The position numbers and the translations under genes are program-made. From Saccoglossus kowalevskii (Eukaryota; Hemichordata; Enteropneusta; Harrimaniidae), in contig NW_003116463.1 in assembly GCF_000003605.2 (NCBI RefSeq), positions 196,241-232,202 of the forward strand: a stretch of 35,962 nt of DNA, read 5' to 3'. Of the stretch, positions 23,272 to 33,579 are shown piece by piece (position 1 is the first letter of the stretch; each line of letters starts with the position of its first letter). The notes below the pieces were generated by a model. That model worked only from the letters and a program-made list of their open reading frames with translations. It made no database searches and was not told the DNA's origin.

Positions 23272-23933
23272 TGTACGAATAAGTGATATCAGATAAGAAT
23301 CTTTTTATGACTTAGTTGGAGTGCAAACAAGATTGGTATGTTAATTGGACATAATGTTTAAGCATGTTGGTGAATGCGCATTTGCATTTACAGATGCAAA
23401 TAGTTTTCAAAATCAGTAGAAATATTACTTTCCTTAGCGATATTTTTATAAACTTAATTGTAAATGTTATCCACTCTGAAATTCTCATATTACAGTCATA
23501 AAAACAGTACCATGACACAATTTGATATTTTCTCAATGTACTTTTCAAGCACACATATAGTGATGTTGCTCAGTGTGTGTATCATCATAGTGTGAAATAT
23601 CAGTCAATAATATTATGATCACGTGATAATATATCAATTAACCATCACTACGAGAAGTACTACATATATACATTTGTATAAGTAAGCATCAGCAAATTTG
23701 TATATAGAGTGCTTCTGTACAGAATAGTAGGTAGCTGATGGGTAATGTTCATTAGTAATAATAGTATACCGCTATATCATTCCATTATCATTTTTTGTTT
23801 CGAGTCAAGAGCGCATCATGTGAAAGGAAAACTTGAATACAGCAATTGCCGACCCCTTAAAATTCTAAGTGATGCGATGTAATAACAAATAATACATTAC
23901 TAAACATGCAAGCATAATTGCATTAATTCATAC

Positions 23934-24150
23934 CTGTGGAATGACGTCCGTCGATTAATGGAATGTGTCAGCATTGCCATGACACCGGGAAGCTCATATA
24001 TCCGCCTACATTTTGTTGCTGGCAACGAAATGTTTGACGCGATTTCGTTACAAACAGAAACAGACATCTGAGTATTAATCTGTGTGAAATGCATTAACGA
24101 CTCATTTACCACACTATTCCACGAAATACGCATTCATTTCAGGTTAGCAT
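23934..24150 (-). other. ABHD8: Probable 5' UTR exon of ABHD8
   Basis: A consensus donor CAG|GTATGA follows 23934 on the minus strand. It could splice to the acceptor before 23125 (a tract of T then GTAG). In the frame of the ABHD8 start the joined leader carries a stop and no ATG, so it would be untranslated. A short open frame starting ATGGCAATGCTG sits in it and would end just after the junction. The upstream limit is a guess. Confidence 0.4.
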
Positions 24151-24508
24151 TAGTGGACTAGCAATCACAACATAAGCATCAGTCTCTATCTGTGCTATTT
24201 TATAGACACTTAGGTAGTTATTTAATGTCGTTTCTAAATAACAATATGGCTGCTCTTTAATTCAATATTATCACCAACATGTTTGCATTTATACGTATAC
24301 ACAATAAAAACTATTGCTAGTATTCCCATTCACGTAGAGCTGACTGCTGTTTATTGGAACATATAGAAATTGAAACGCAAACGCGGTAAATAAAATACTA
24401 GTAATATTTTGATGGAGTTAAAGGGCATACTGTATATCGAGGTCAAAGGTCAAAGCAGTTCTGGTTGTGCATGTCGAAGAGTCTACCATCTTTCTGTGTT
24501 TTCACAAA
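24151..24508. promoter_or_regulatory. Probable bidirectional promoter of ABHD8 and MRPL34
   Basis: The two genes are head to head with about 360 bp between the ABHD8 5' exon and the MRPL34 start codon. The interval holds an ATTGG (inverted CCAAT) near 24355 and a perfect DR1 at 24440-24452. I see no TATA box. Shared control is inferred from spacing only. Confidence 0.5.
24440..24452 (+). promoter_or_regulatory. DR1 nuclear-receptor site AGGTCA-A-AGGTCA
   Basis: Two perfect AGGTCA half-sites in direct orientation with a one-base spacer, 57 bases upstream of the MRPL34 ATG. DR1 is the known preferred layout for RXR heterodimers, HNF4 and COUP-TF. Function here is inferred. Confidence 0.55.
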
Positions 24509-26279
24509 ATGACATCGATGTTGAGAAATTTGACGCGGGGAGTCGTCAGAGCATGCTATTCGTCTCTTCTTAGGTGAGTTGATTTCGAATCGTGCATCCC
24601 ACGTTACCAGGATGGATGGAATTGGTCCATCAGTTTAGAAAGTACGAGAACGAATTAAGTTATTGTCGGTATCTACTAGGGGTGTCACAACACACGCCAA
24701 TTATGGCCATGTATAGCGAGTTAGGCAGATACCCCCTAGACGTATTTATAAATAAACAGATAATTAAATATTACAGTCGGGCCATGAATTCTAATAATGC
24801 ATTACTCAAGGAAGCTTTTGTGGTTAACCAAAACATTAAAAGTAAATGGTATCTAGAAGTAACATTATTAAACAATATCCAACAATATCATTCAGTTAAC
24901 AACTGTGATACATTAACCTCGGCACAAATGAAACAAATTGATTTGGGCATCAAGGATTTATTTCTAACAAGATGGAAATGTGAGGTCCATAATGATAACC
25001 GCACCAAAGCAAATGAGAAAAATAAACTGAGAACATATCGGCTAATCAAATCAGATTTAAAACTTGAGCCATATTTAGTCAAGCTAAAAAACTTTAAACT
25101 GCGTAGTGTGCTTACCAAATTTCGTCTTAGTGACCATAGTCTCAAAATTGAAATGGGTTGTCATAAAAAAATCCCATTAAACAACAGGGTTTGTGACATG
25201 TGTAACAAAGGTCTAATTGAGGATGAAATGCATTTGCTGCTGGAATGCAACAAATATGAGTTGCGTACCAAACTGTTCAATAAAGCTAAGGATATGATCA
25301 CAGCATTTGAAAATAAACCTGCAGAGAAAAAAAATCATTTAATTGTTAAACAATGAAAACGTTATTATACCAGTAGCACAGTTCATAAGCAAAAGCTTTG
25401 AAGTCAGGAAGCAGGGTCTTACTTGACATCTTAATGCCTGTCAATTTAGTAATTTTACATTAGTTAGTAATTTAGTGATTGTATTTGTTATTTAGTATAT
25501 TGTGTTTTTGTTTTTATACATATTTTTCTCCTTGTTCATTGTGACCATTTTCTTTCCCTCCGGGGATTGTGTAAGAGTCAATAAGTAAATAAATAAATAT
25601 ATAAATCCATGTGGGACTAGATACATTGTAGATCTATTTACTAGTACCCTAACTAGTTTTTTTGTTACCCTTTTAGAGACAAAGTCCTATAATGCATATT
25701 CTTGAACTGTTGTAAAATGTAAATAATAAATAATGTTTATTCCATGTTACCGTACTTGTGGCCTAAAATACAATAGTATATCATTAATTGTATCATGGAG
25801 CTAACATTTGTTCTAACTCCATGAATGATTGTATACACAGAACAAAATAATTCTGTTCGATAAATGCATTGTCTACATGCAGTTTGACTATGCAATGTGT
25901 GACAACTACCGCCCTTTAGTATACATTGAGAAGCGTATGCACATTTGCCTCAGTTTTAATATTGTTTCATATTTCTTTCCAAACTAGGATGCCTGGAAAA
26001 TCTGGGAATATGCAACAGTCAAAATGTTTATCATTCAAGAGTTCACTGCCTAACAGTTCTGTTTATGGACACGCAGAGACTTCAGGCTACACCTTATTTG
26101 GAAATTCACTAAAATTGTGTGTTATACAACCATGCCGTACTAAAGCTAGAGGACACACCTACCAACCCAGTGTTCTAAAGAGGATAAGGAAACATGGTTG
26201 GCATGCTAGACTGAAATCCAAAAGCGGAATCAAAGTGATTCTGCGGCGCATGCTGAAAGGCAGAAAGATCCTTGCGTGA
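24509..26279 (+). CDS. MRPL34: MRPL34: mitochondrial large-subunit ribosomal protein bL34m
   Basis: Two exons (24509-24573 and 25988-26279) join at AG|G to give 118 residues. Exon 1 ([20 protein letters not shown]) is rich in Arg, Ser and Leu without acidic residues, as expected of a mitochondrial presequence. The C-terminal 40 residues carry the L34 signature: [19 protein letters not shown], then [17 protein letters not shown], with Gly and Arg/Lys residues that contact 23S-type rRNA in the family. Length fits: human MRPL34 is about 92 residues. The start is the first ATG and lies in AAAATGA; a second in-frame ATG follows three codons later. The single intron (GTGAGT...CTAG) hosts a LINE fragment. 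The gene diverges from ABHD8 and converges on SPG21. Confidence 0.93.
24584..25606 (+). mobile_element. 5'-truncated LINE (non-LTR retrotransposon) 3' end inside the MRPL34 intron
   Basis: An open frame (24592-25356, read in from about 24583) encodes the region after the reverse transcriptase in CR1/RTE-like LINE proteins: [29 protein letters not shown], and a cysteine-histidine cluster CDMC...[11 protein letters not shown] frame shift near 25350 moves the last 24 or so codons (ending at TGA 25424-25426) into another frame, so the copy is dead. The 3' UTR has a CCCTCCGGGG hairpin and ends in an ATAAGTAAATAAATAAATA tail. The left junction lies within about 20 bp of the MRPL34 splice donor. No clear target duplication was found. 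Confidence 0.85.
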
Positions 26280-26407
26280 ACCACGACAAAACATTTGTAG
26301 TTGTTTTTCCAAGAATTCATCAGCAATGATTGATCTGTATGACAATTGAAAACTATGGAATCATTTTCACTTTTTAAAAAAACAGTTTAGGTACACCATG
26401 GAGACAG

Positions 26408-26413
26408 AATAAA
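26408..26413 (+). terminator. MRPL34: Candidate polyadenylation signal of MRPL34
   Basis: AATAAA 129 bases downstream of the MRPL34 stop, the first canonical hexamer after the gene. Confidence 0.6.
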
Positions 26414-27578
26414 TGTGATATTGACAACTTTATCTTGTATGAATTATTTATTTTTAATAATTACAAAGCACCTGATAATGATCTGCAATGAATCTTGTAA
26501 AACTAGACAATTATCTGTGATAGATCTCCACAATGTATTTACCGGTATATACACATCAGAAACCTATAATGGTATCAAACTAAACTCTCGTTGGTTTTAC
26601 ATCTTTGAATAGCCCTTAGATGCCATGCTGAGAGCAACAGAGTGATTTGTTTTTTCCTCTACACTATTTGAAAAAGTCTTGTCTCACTCCTCTATGGGAG
26701 ATCTCTGCGCTATTTGCATTTAAAGTCTATTGCAAGTGAGACAAAACATAACATTTATAAATATGATGCAGCAGTGTATTGAGAATAGTTATCATTGACA
26801 ACTAAGAATGACTAATCACCTTCACATCCATAACATGCATTCTTACATGTGATAACAAATAAAAAAGGAATAATACGTTGCAGCTACGTAACCTGACACT
26901 AATTCTAAGATACAAAACTCCCTAGATTCATGAAGCAGAATATTGCTGTGTATTTTGATAAAAGCACAATGAGTATAATATTTTACATTCTCTGTCACCG
27001 AGAGATTAGAATTACATTGACAAACAAGATTGGAAAATAGCTATCAAAATGACTATCAATACCAAAAAAACAAACAAATTTATTCTCGCCTCAAATAGGG
27101 AAAACTCGCATATTATCCATACCAGTGACTTAATCAAGACAATAGTTATACATATACACCTTTGTATTATCTAATCATACAGAGATTTTCACTGGAACTT
27201 TTCCAATGGAGTATACAATTTACCAGTTGTAAAAATAGTTTGATATACATAAAATCTAATTGTCAGCTGCAGTTACATTTCCCAATGTACGAGGAGTCTG
27301 CTGTTTCCATAAAAAAACTAAAACGCTGTTAAATTCAAAGTACCGGTATTTGGTCCACAGCAATCATTCAAATAAATTAGATTGGTGGGAGAGATTTTGG
27401 CATTTGTAAGTAGCTGTCCCCTGTCAGGATTGTGGTAAAATATGAGCAATAATATAATATGAAACCATCTGTAACAAAATTCCCATGACATAACCACATC
27501 TTCTGTGTAATCATGCATAAATCAAAATATGACAATTCTGAAATTACTTTAAGTCTAATTTCTTACAAGCATCTACCT
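26414..27578. other. Gene-free stretch between convergent MRPL34 and SPG21
   Basis: No supported exon on either strand. It likely covers intergenic DNA and possibly the distal 3' UTR of SPG21, whose cleavage site is not certain. Confidence 0.5.
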
Positions 27579-27584
27579 TTTATT
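27579..27584 (-). terminator. SPG21: Candidate polyadenylation signal of SPG21
   Basis: AATAAA on the minus strand about 490 bases past the SPG21 stop codon. Others occur further left (near 27076), so the choice is weak. Confidence 0.3.
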
Positions 27585-27748
27585 GGAATACTTTGAAACG
27601 ATGAAAATGCATGAATTAAAAGAAAATGAAAAGTTTTTCTTACAGCTCCCAATGCCAATGTAGCAGACAAAAAACACATGCTATTCAAGACTTATTTTAA
27701 GCCTTGTGTATACTGCCATATTATTTGGTCACTTTGTATCATCCCTTG

Positions 27749-27940
27749 ATATCACTGGCCCAGAATATGTATAACAAATGTGTCATCACAGGATCATATC
27801 ACTGACCCCGAACATGTATAAAAAAATGTGTCATCACAGGACCATATCATTGGCTGAGAACATGTATAAGACGCATGTCAGCAAGTAAATCATATCACTG
27901 GCCCAGAATATGGTTGTGTCATCATAGTTTCATGTCACAT
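27749..27940. repeat. Four-copy tandem repeat of about 48 bp, likely in the SPG21 3' UTR
   Basis: ATATCACTGGCCCAGAATATG-like units start at 27749, 27796, 27844 and 27892 (steps 47, 48, 48). They share CATGTATAA and GTGTCATCACAGG(A/G). The fourth is shortened. No open frame crosses it. Confidence 0.8.
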
Positions 27941-28074
27941 ATCTAGAAATATTAACGCAAGGGAATAAATCTGCTGCATAAACGGTAAGGGTTTTTCTTA
28001 GGTTGTTTTTGTATATGTAATATGAATATTTTGCCCATCAAGACCAACAGACTGATTTATACAAATTTTGACAA

Positions 28075-30373
28075 TTACAAATCTTGGTCCTGATTGTTTT
28101 CGACCTGATTATTTTCTTCCTCTTCCTCCCCCTCCCCCTCTCCCTCTTCACTGTCAGTTGCTATGGCAGCCACAGCACCTCCTGATGTTGAGCTCTCGCC
28201 TGCTTTGGGGGAATCAATAATTGATGGATCTCTTGCACTGTAGCGAGTACCTAAGTATTGTCTGAGGTGAATCTGCAAATGAGATTGATGATTGAGTTAT
28301 TTATTTTACTGGTAATAAATATCTGTCAAGTGATTGGTTATTCAGCATAAATATATGACAAAACAGAATGCTAACCTCTAAATATATAACTGGTCACATG
28401 ACTGGGTTAAACCACGTCCTTTGTTTTCAGCAAAATTTTGGTGCCACTATTTGCCTATTTTTATGTATTTTTCCATAATTTTTTGATAATTTTCTACAAA
28501 ATATACATAATTTGAGATTTCCACAGATCTTGATCAAAATTTCCAAAAAAAAAATTATTAAAAAACAATGAATAAAGATGAACTTTAAAACAATAAATCC
28601 ACTGACCTGTAAATAAAGGTTGACTTCAGCACTTCTTGAGAGATACGGAAAATTTCCACCACTTTTTAGATGAGCTCTTTTAGCATTAGGAAAACATTTG
28701 TACATCTCTTCTTTGACTGTCATGGAAAGTGCACTCTCATCAAAAACGTCCATAACCGTGACGTCTGTATTTGATACTTTGTGAGGTTCCACATAGGAGT
28801 CTTTACAATTCAAGGTTAGTCTAGATGCTAACTGTGATTGTGTCAAACTGTCAAGCTGCAAATAAAATCAACATTGAATAAAGTCAAGTTCTCTTATATA
28901 TAGAACGTCATAACTTCTTTGTTGAATTGCTCTCAATGTCATCAATTTAGTGAACAGATAAAGGAATTTAAAATGTTACCCTTTCCACCATGAAGTCAAT
29001 GGCATCAGCCATATCACCATCAGTCAAATTCGAAGCAAAATTACCCATCACCATTCTCTTGAGAACAAATGCAGGTATTAACCAGAATCTATAATAAATG
29101 GTAATAATGACTTCAAATTGAATTTAATACACAGATGTTTTAACCTTTAACTTTCTGAACAACAAAGTCAACCTTTTTTTTTTCACAAAAATAAAATATT
29201 TTTTTTTTTTTCATATTTTTTCAAAAATTTCTACAAGACATGTAAGTAATGCAAAATTACGTCCATTCTGCCTAATATTAACAAAGACATTAACCAAAAA
29301 TTTTGCAAAATATTGTCAGGAAAGAATTATAGCATTCAAAGGGCTGTATTCAGAAAATTACAACAGAATGTTGACCTTCATTTAGTTTTTTTTTATTTGG
29401 CTGTAAAACATCTTGTCATGTGATCATCATTTTTTTTTATCTAACAAGTTTTCAGTTCCTATTTCAAATAACTGGATATTGTTATTTTATGAAAAACTAA
29501 TATAATTTTAGTTAGTTCAGGTTGTAAAATCTGTAAGTGAAAGTTGACTTATCATGGCACATGAGTCTAAGCTATGAAAAGAATTAAACATGTCAATAAA
29601 CTTACGTTTGTGCTGCAAAAGTTTGTTGGAACACACTTGTATCAATGAAAGTATTGCACAATATTAAAGACTGAACTCTGGGACTCTTGTATGTATATTC
29701 AGCAAATTTTAAGGCCATATAGCCACCAATTGATGCACCAAATAAATGAACCTAAAAAAAAAATGAGAAACATAGATTTATACAAATGTTAGTTTTTAGA
29801 GAATGTTGCATTTTAACTATGCACTTTAATAGTAAAATGGCACAGATGTGTTTTAAAATTAGTATATTATTTTCTTCAATAGAGCAAACTATCAGATATG
29901 TCGGTCATAACTTCTCTTAGAGACTTGCCTTGTCTAACCCCAGATGATCAAGTAGTTTTCGAAATCCTTCACAGAATTCTGGAATGGACCAATACACGGG
30001 AAACTCCATCTTGGTTTGGAGAAAACATGATATTAGTAAGACTAGATTTATTATCCACAAATATTAACATTACATCTATGTTTATACAACTTTAGGCACA
30101 TGTGAACACAATACTAATACATGTATATACTATAATAAGGTACAATTTTAGGCATGTATGAATACCAAGGCAGATCTGCAGTGCTACGACTAACTAGTGG
30201 CAAATACTTACTGCAATCACTCTATAACCCAACCCTGATAATGCTAATAGTTGCTGGTAATAAACATCTGCAGTGCCACTAACTGGTGGTAGACACATCA
30301 ATGGACATTTGACACATCTTGGGCCAGCGTCATATAAAGTCCATTCTTTACTGTCATCATCATCTACAATCAC
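28075..30373 (-). CDS. SPG21: SPG21 (maspardin), first coding exon not found
   Basis: Six exons on the minus strand (30373-30212, 30009-29929, 29751-29606, 29088-28980, 28855-28607, 28272-28075) join in frame to 314 residues. Maspardin is an alpha/beta-hydrolase-fold protein of endosomal and trans-Golgi membranes in animals; loss in humans causes Mast syndrome (known). Matches to the human protein run along the whole length: [54 protein letters not shown] (nucleophile elbow with Ser), [61 protein letters not shown]. The C terminus ends in an acidic Glu/Gly tail longer than the human one. Intron 2 uses a GC donor (AAG|GCAAGT). The first exon, about 20 residues in human, was not found between 30374 and the window end. 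The gene converges on MRPL34. Confidence 0.93.
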
Positions 30374-30995
30374 CTTGAAAAAGATATTTTGTGTATAAAT
30401 ACCCGTAATATGAAAATATTCTACAAATGTTACAGACATGATACATTGCTCTATTAATAACACATACACTTATAAATGACGGGTCTATCTAGGGTCAATT
30501 ACAAGTCATATTTTGGTTTATAAAAAGAAAGACTAGCTACGCTAGTTCTAATTTTTTGAAAGTGCCTGTGAAATGCCCACCCACACCTCCATTTTAGATC
30601 TGTATCCTACTGAAATGGACAGTTATTTTTTTGTTGAAAATGATTACTCATACTTTTTTTGAGAGAGAGAGTTTTTAGAAGTTTTCACAACAAACATTTA
30701 TGATGGTTAAACGTTATGTTGTGGGCAGGTACAGTAATATGTATGTGGGGTATAGGATCTTTTACAGAATCAGATAACAAGTCAGTTACTTCGAGCACAA
30801 CTACTTTATTCTGTGGTCCAAAGACTACTGCCTCATGTTAGCCTTGACATTCTGGCGGGTAATCTCAAGTTACATTAACGTGATAGGCTATAAACTATAA
30901 TGTCATAATGTAAGATAAAGAATATCATACGGTATCCCCAAATATGTTAATCACAGAAATGATCTGTTCTCAACAATGTATAGACATCGTATAAG
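30374..30995. other. Intron or 5' flank of SPG21
   Basis: Contains a partial MITE-like segment (30447-30515) shared with 18611-18680, and a short GAGAGAGAGAG run near 30661. No exon recognised, and no donor followed by a maspardin-like N-terminal exon. Confidence 0.5.
30447..30515. repeat. Partial copy of the 18604-18741 MITE family
   Basis: TTGCTCTATTAATAACACATACACTT...GACGGGTCTATCTAGGGTCAA aligns with CTGCTCAATTAGTAACACATGCACTT...GACAGGTCTATTTATAGTCAA at 18610-18676. The matching opposite end was not found. Confidence 0.65.
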
Positions 30996-31225
30996 TATTA
31001 ATTCACACAGTTCCAATCGATTCCAAGGTGCGACATCAGTGGACGAAAAATGTGAAATCATCGAGAAAAGGGTGGAATGGACCTTATCCTTACACCGTCA
31101 TATGTAGTGTCCACTTTACCTCAGATTCTTTTTTCGAAAAACTGTCCTCATTCATGAAAGAACAAGTAGGTTTTAAAGAGAAGCACCGACAACTTAAACC
31201 TGGTGCAAAACCAACATTTTTTTAA
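30996..31225 (+). pseudogene. C-terminal half of a THAP zinc-finger domain
   Basis: The frame reads LIHTVPIDSKVRHQW, then CSVHF followed by LKPGAKPTFF and a stop. These match the FHxFP, RxxW, CxxHF and AVPTIF landmarks of the THAP DNA-binding domain, a C2CH zinc module of transcription factors and P-element-like transposases. The first two zinc cysteines are missing. An acceptor-like AAG at 30993-30995 could make this exon 2 of a gene, but a stop ends the frame right after PTFF and no first half was found, so it is called a fragment. Confidence 0.7.
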
Positions 31226-31685
31226 ATAAATAGATTCCGGAATTTGATAGTGACGTGAAAACAAAAAACAGGTAATTACACAGCACTTACACACTGTTAA
31301 TTGTTTTCATTTTAGGCTAAACTTTTCTGAATTGTTCTGTGATTGGTGTTGAACGTTGAATTTACACCTCTGTTACCTTTACTTGCTGCTTGATCTGCGT
31401 AATAATTTATGGAATAAGAATCCGGCTTGGGATGTCAATGTAGAAAATAGAAATAGAAGTCAACACTTCAAATAACTACCATATAAGTAATTGTACAGTC
31501 CATATTTCGCATCTAACTCAACCCTATGTGACAAACTTGATATTATGTGTTCTTTATGGTCCATTCTTTCTCGACAAACAAGTTCATAAGTGGCAATTTA
31601 GTCAAAGATGAAAAAACTGTACAAGAAATGTGCCTTATATACATGTATCGGCAATGCAAGCTGACCAGCAGATTCACAGTCAATT
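31226..31685. other. Gene-free stretch
   Basis: No supported feature. A GTAAC donor-like site near 31378 on the minus strand was considered for SPG21 exon 1 and not accepted. Confidence 0.5.
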
Positions 31686-31687
31686 CA

Positions 31688-31806
31688 TTCCAATTCACAT
31701 TCGTCCCACAAGTTGATTCGTCCCAATTCACATTCGTCCAACGATTCGATTCGTTCTAATTCACATTCGTCCCACGAGTCGATTTGTCCCAATTCACATT
31801 CGTCCT
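31688..31806. repeat. 33-bp minisatellite, four units
   Basis: AATTCACATTCGTCC starts at 31692, 31725, 31758 and 31791, exactly 33 bp apart each time. The units also share CGATTCGT-type blocks. A poly-T run (31808-31820) follows. Confidence 0.9.
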
Positions 31807-31822
31807 ATTTTTTTTTTTTTTA

Positions 31823-32657
31823 ATTATTTTAATAATTTTGATGTACCAATTGATACCATACTTGTTTTGATGAGTTTATGGCTGATATTGTGAAAGGTAA
31901 CGTTTATTCCTTAGTACAATGTATTGCCGTCGGTGATTGGCTTAAAGTGGTTGCCGGCGCATTGTACGCAAATAATAGTTGTAGTAATCCGCCGTGTTTT
32001 GCGTGACATTCAGTTTAAATAGTTTACTTATTGTAGGTTATAAATCATAAGCCGACTATTATTCTATAAATTAAAACGAAACAGTATTTTATTATAATAG
32101 CTGTGTGGATGGGATTTCGGATCATTATTCATTATTTTTATTTGGGAACTATTTACTTGTGCCGAGAGCACTCCAGGGAGAAGACAAGAAGGCGAGATTG
32201 GCGACGCCATGCGGGAGAGTCACAGCCGAAAACTAGATTAAAATACCATGACAAATCAAGTCCGGGAGTCAACATACGCAGTACACCTGAAGTTATAGCG
32301 TTTTCAAGCTCACTTGGAAGAAGTTTCATCCTGTTTAAGAGATAAGTAAAAGGAATCGTCATACATCCTGAATTCTGTAACTGTGAGTACAACTCTCCGT
32401 TGGTGAACGCCCCATGATGCATTGCAAGGAGAGCTAAACATGGCCGCCTCCATGCTACACTAATGTGTTGTGCGATTGATTGAACTTGTCGTAAATCATT
32501 GAACTGACGTCCTGTTCTTCGTTAATCAGGGACCACGAGCAACCTATTCTCGCCTAACAACTGATTGCTGTTTCCGATGTCTGTCAGTAAATATGATTAA
32601 TAAAATCCTTCGCGAATATCCATGAACGTGAAGCTACACTAATTCATTGGGTTGACA
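31823..32657. other. Probable 5' part of the Gypsy element: LTR and leader not delimited
   Basis: This is where the 5' LTR and leader of the downstream Gypsy element should be. TTGGCGACGCC at 32198-32208 resembles primer-binding sites of some animal Gypsy elements, but the LTR ends cannot be placed without the 3' LTR, which is outside the window. Confidence 0.35.
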
Positions 32658-33380
32658 ATGGCGGTTAAATCCAGGACAGGGAAAGCGCATGCAGCAGTTG
32701 ATGGTAAGGCAGACATGGGAGGTTGTAAAGAAGCTCAGGACTCTATTGAAATAAAGAAAAATATGAATACCATGGCTCAAGCAATGCAATTGATGCAAGA
32801 GCAGAACCAATTATTAGTCAAGAAACTCGAAGACATGGAGCATCGCATGGCAGAGGTGGCAACGCAATCTACAGAACATTTGCAAACCAAGAAATATCAG
32901 ACAAATTATCAGGACAGCCAGTCTTCCATGAGTGAAAGTCCACAGACCAGATCCATGATAGAAGAAAATGAGAGATTGAGAGCAGAGCTGCGAGAAACGC
33001 ATCGTAAGATTGCTGTACAGGGTAAGTCAGGCGGGGGTAACCAGGGCCCTTATGGACAAAGGGGTAGGCAGAATCGAGACCAAACGCAGATCACATGTTA
33101 CAATTGTGGAGAGAGAGACCACAAATCAGTTGACTGCGCTTCCCCCTGTAAAAGATGTAAACAACATGGTCATTCGTCAGGAAAGTGTTCGACAGGTAAA
33201 GGTAGGTTAGAAACTAAGTCTATTATAGGCCAGGCAAGGCCATGTGTGGAGCGAAACTTGCTTGTGCAAAGTGAGGGTGCTAAACCGATCGACAGCAAAG
33301 TATTGGGTACACTGAATGAAGAATGGGCCAAAATCAACGGCATTCAATGTTTGAGCATGATTGATACAGGGTCACAATGA
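32658..33380 (+). pseudogene. gag: Ty3/Gypsy gag-like frame, nucleocapsid and start of protease
   Basis: The frame of 240 residues opens at ATG 32658. Residues 40-120 are Gln/Glu/Leu/Met-rich and likely coiled coil. Two zinc knuckles of the form C-x2-C-x4-H-x4-C follow (147-160 and 164-177), as in retroelement nucleocapsids. It ends at an aspartic-protease active-site DTGS (236-239), where a short deletion or shift produces a stop; the protease continues in another frame from 33377. A capsid domain of normal length is not seen upstream, so the 5' part may be lost. The element is a non-functional copy. Confidence 0.82.
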
Positions 33381-33579
33381 TTGGTGAAGCCTTTTATGAG
33401 AAATACCTGAGTGACGTGCCGTTCACTACCCTAGACGAATTGTTGGTGATACGCGGTGTCACCGATGACAAATTGCAGTATAAGGGTGTAATAGAAATAG
33501 ATGTGGCGTTTCCTGAACGAGTATTTGGTGACAGTGGAAGTAAGTTGATATTGGCTCTGGTTGTCAAAGATAATGCCTA

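Noticed and set aside
31370-31420. Possible SPG21 first exon on the minus strand ahead of a GTAACA donor
   Set aside because: The encoded residues do not resemble the maspardin N terminus and the phase does not fit the phase-0 junction before VIVDDDD.
31547-31759. Plus-strand frame reading through the 33-bp repeat as a protein
   Set aside because: The frame stops inside the array and has no start or splice support; treated as a minisatellite.
32100-32210. Delimiting the Gypsy 5' LTR and primer-binding site
   Set aside because: Without the 3' LTR in the window the LTR ends cannot be verified; only a PBS-like TTGGCGACGCC is noted.
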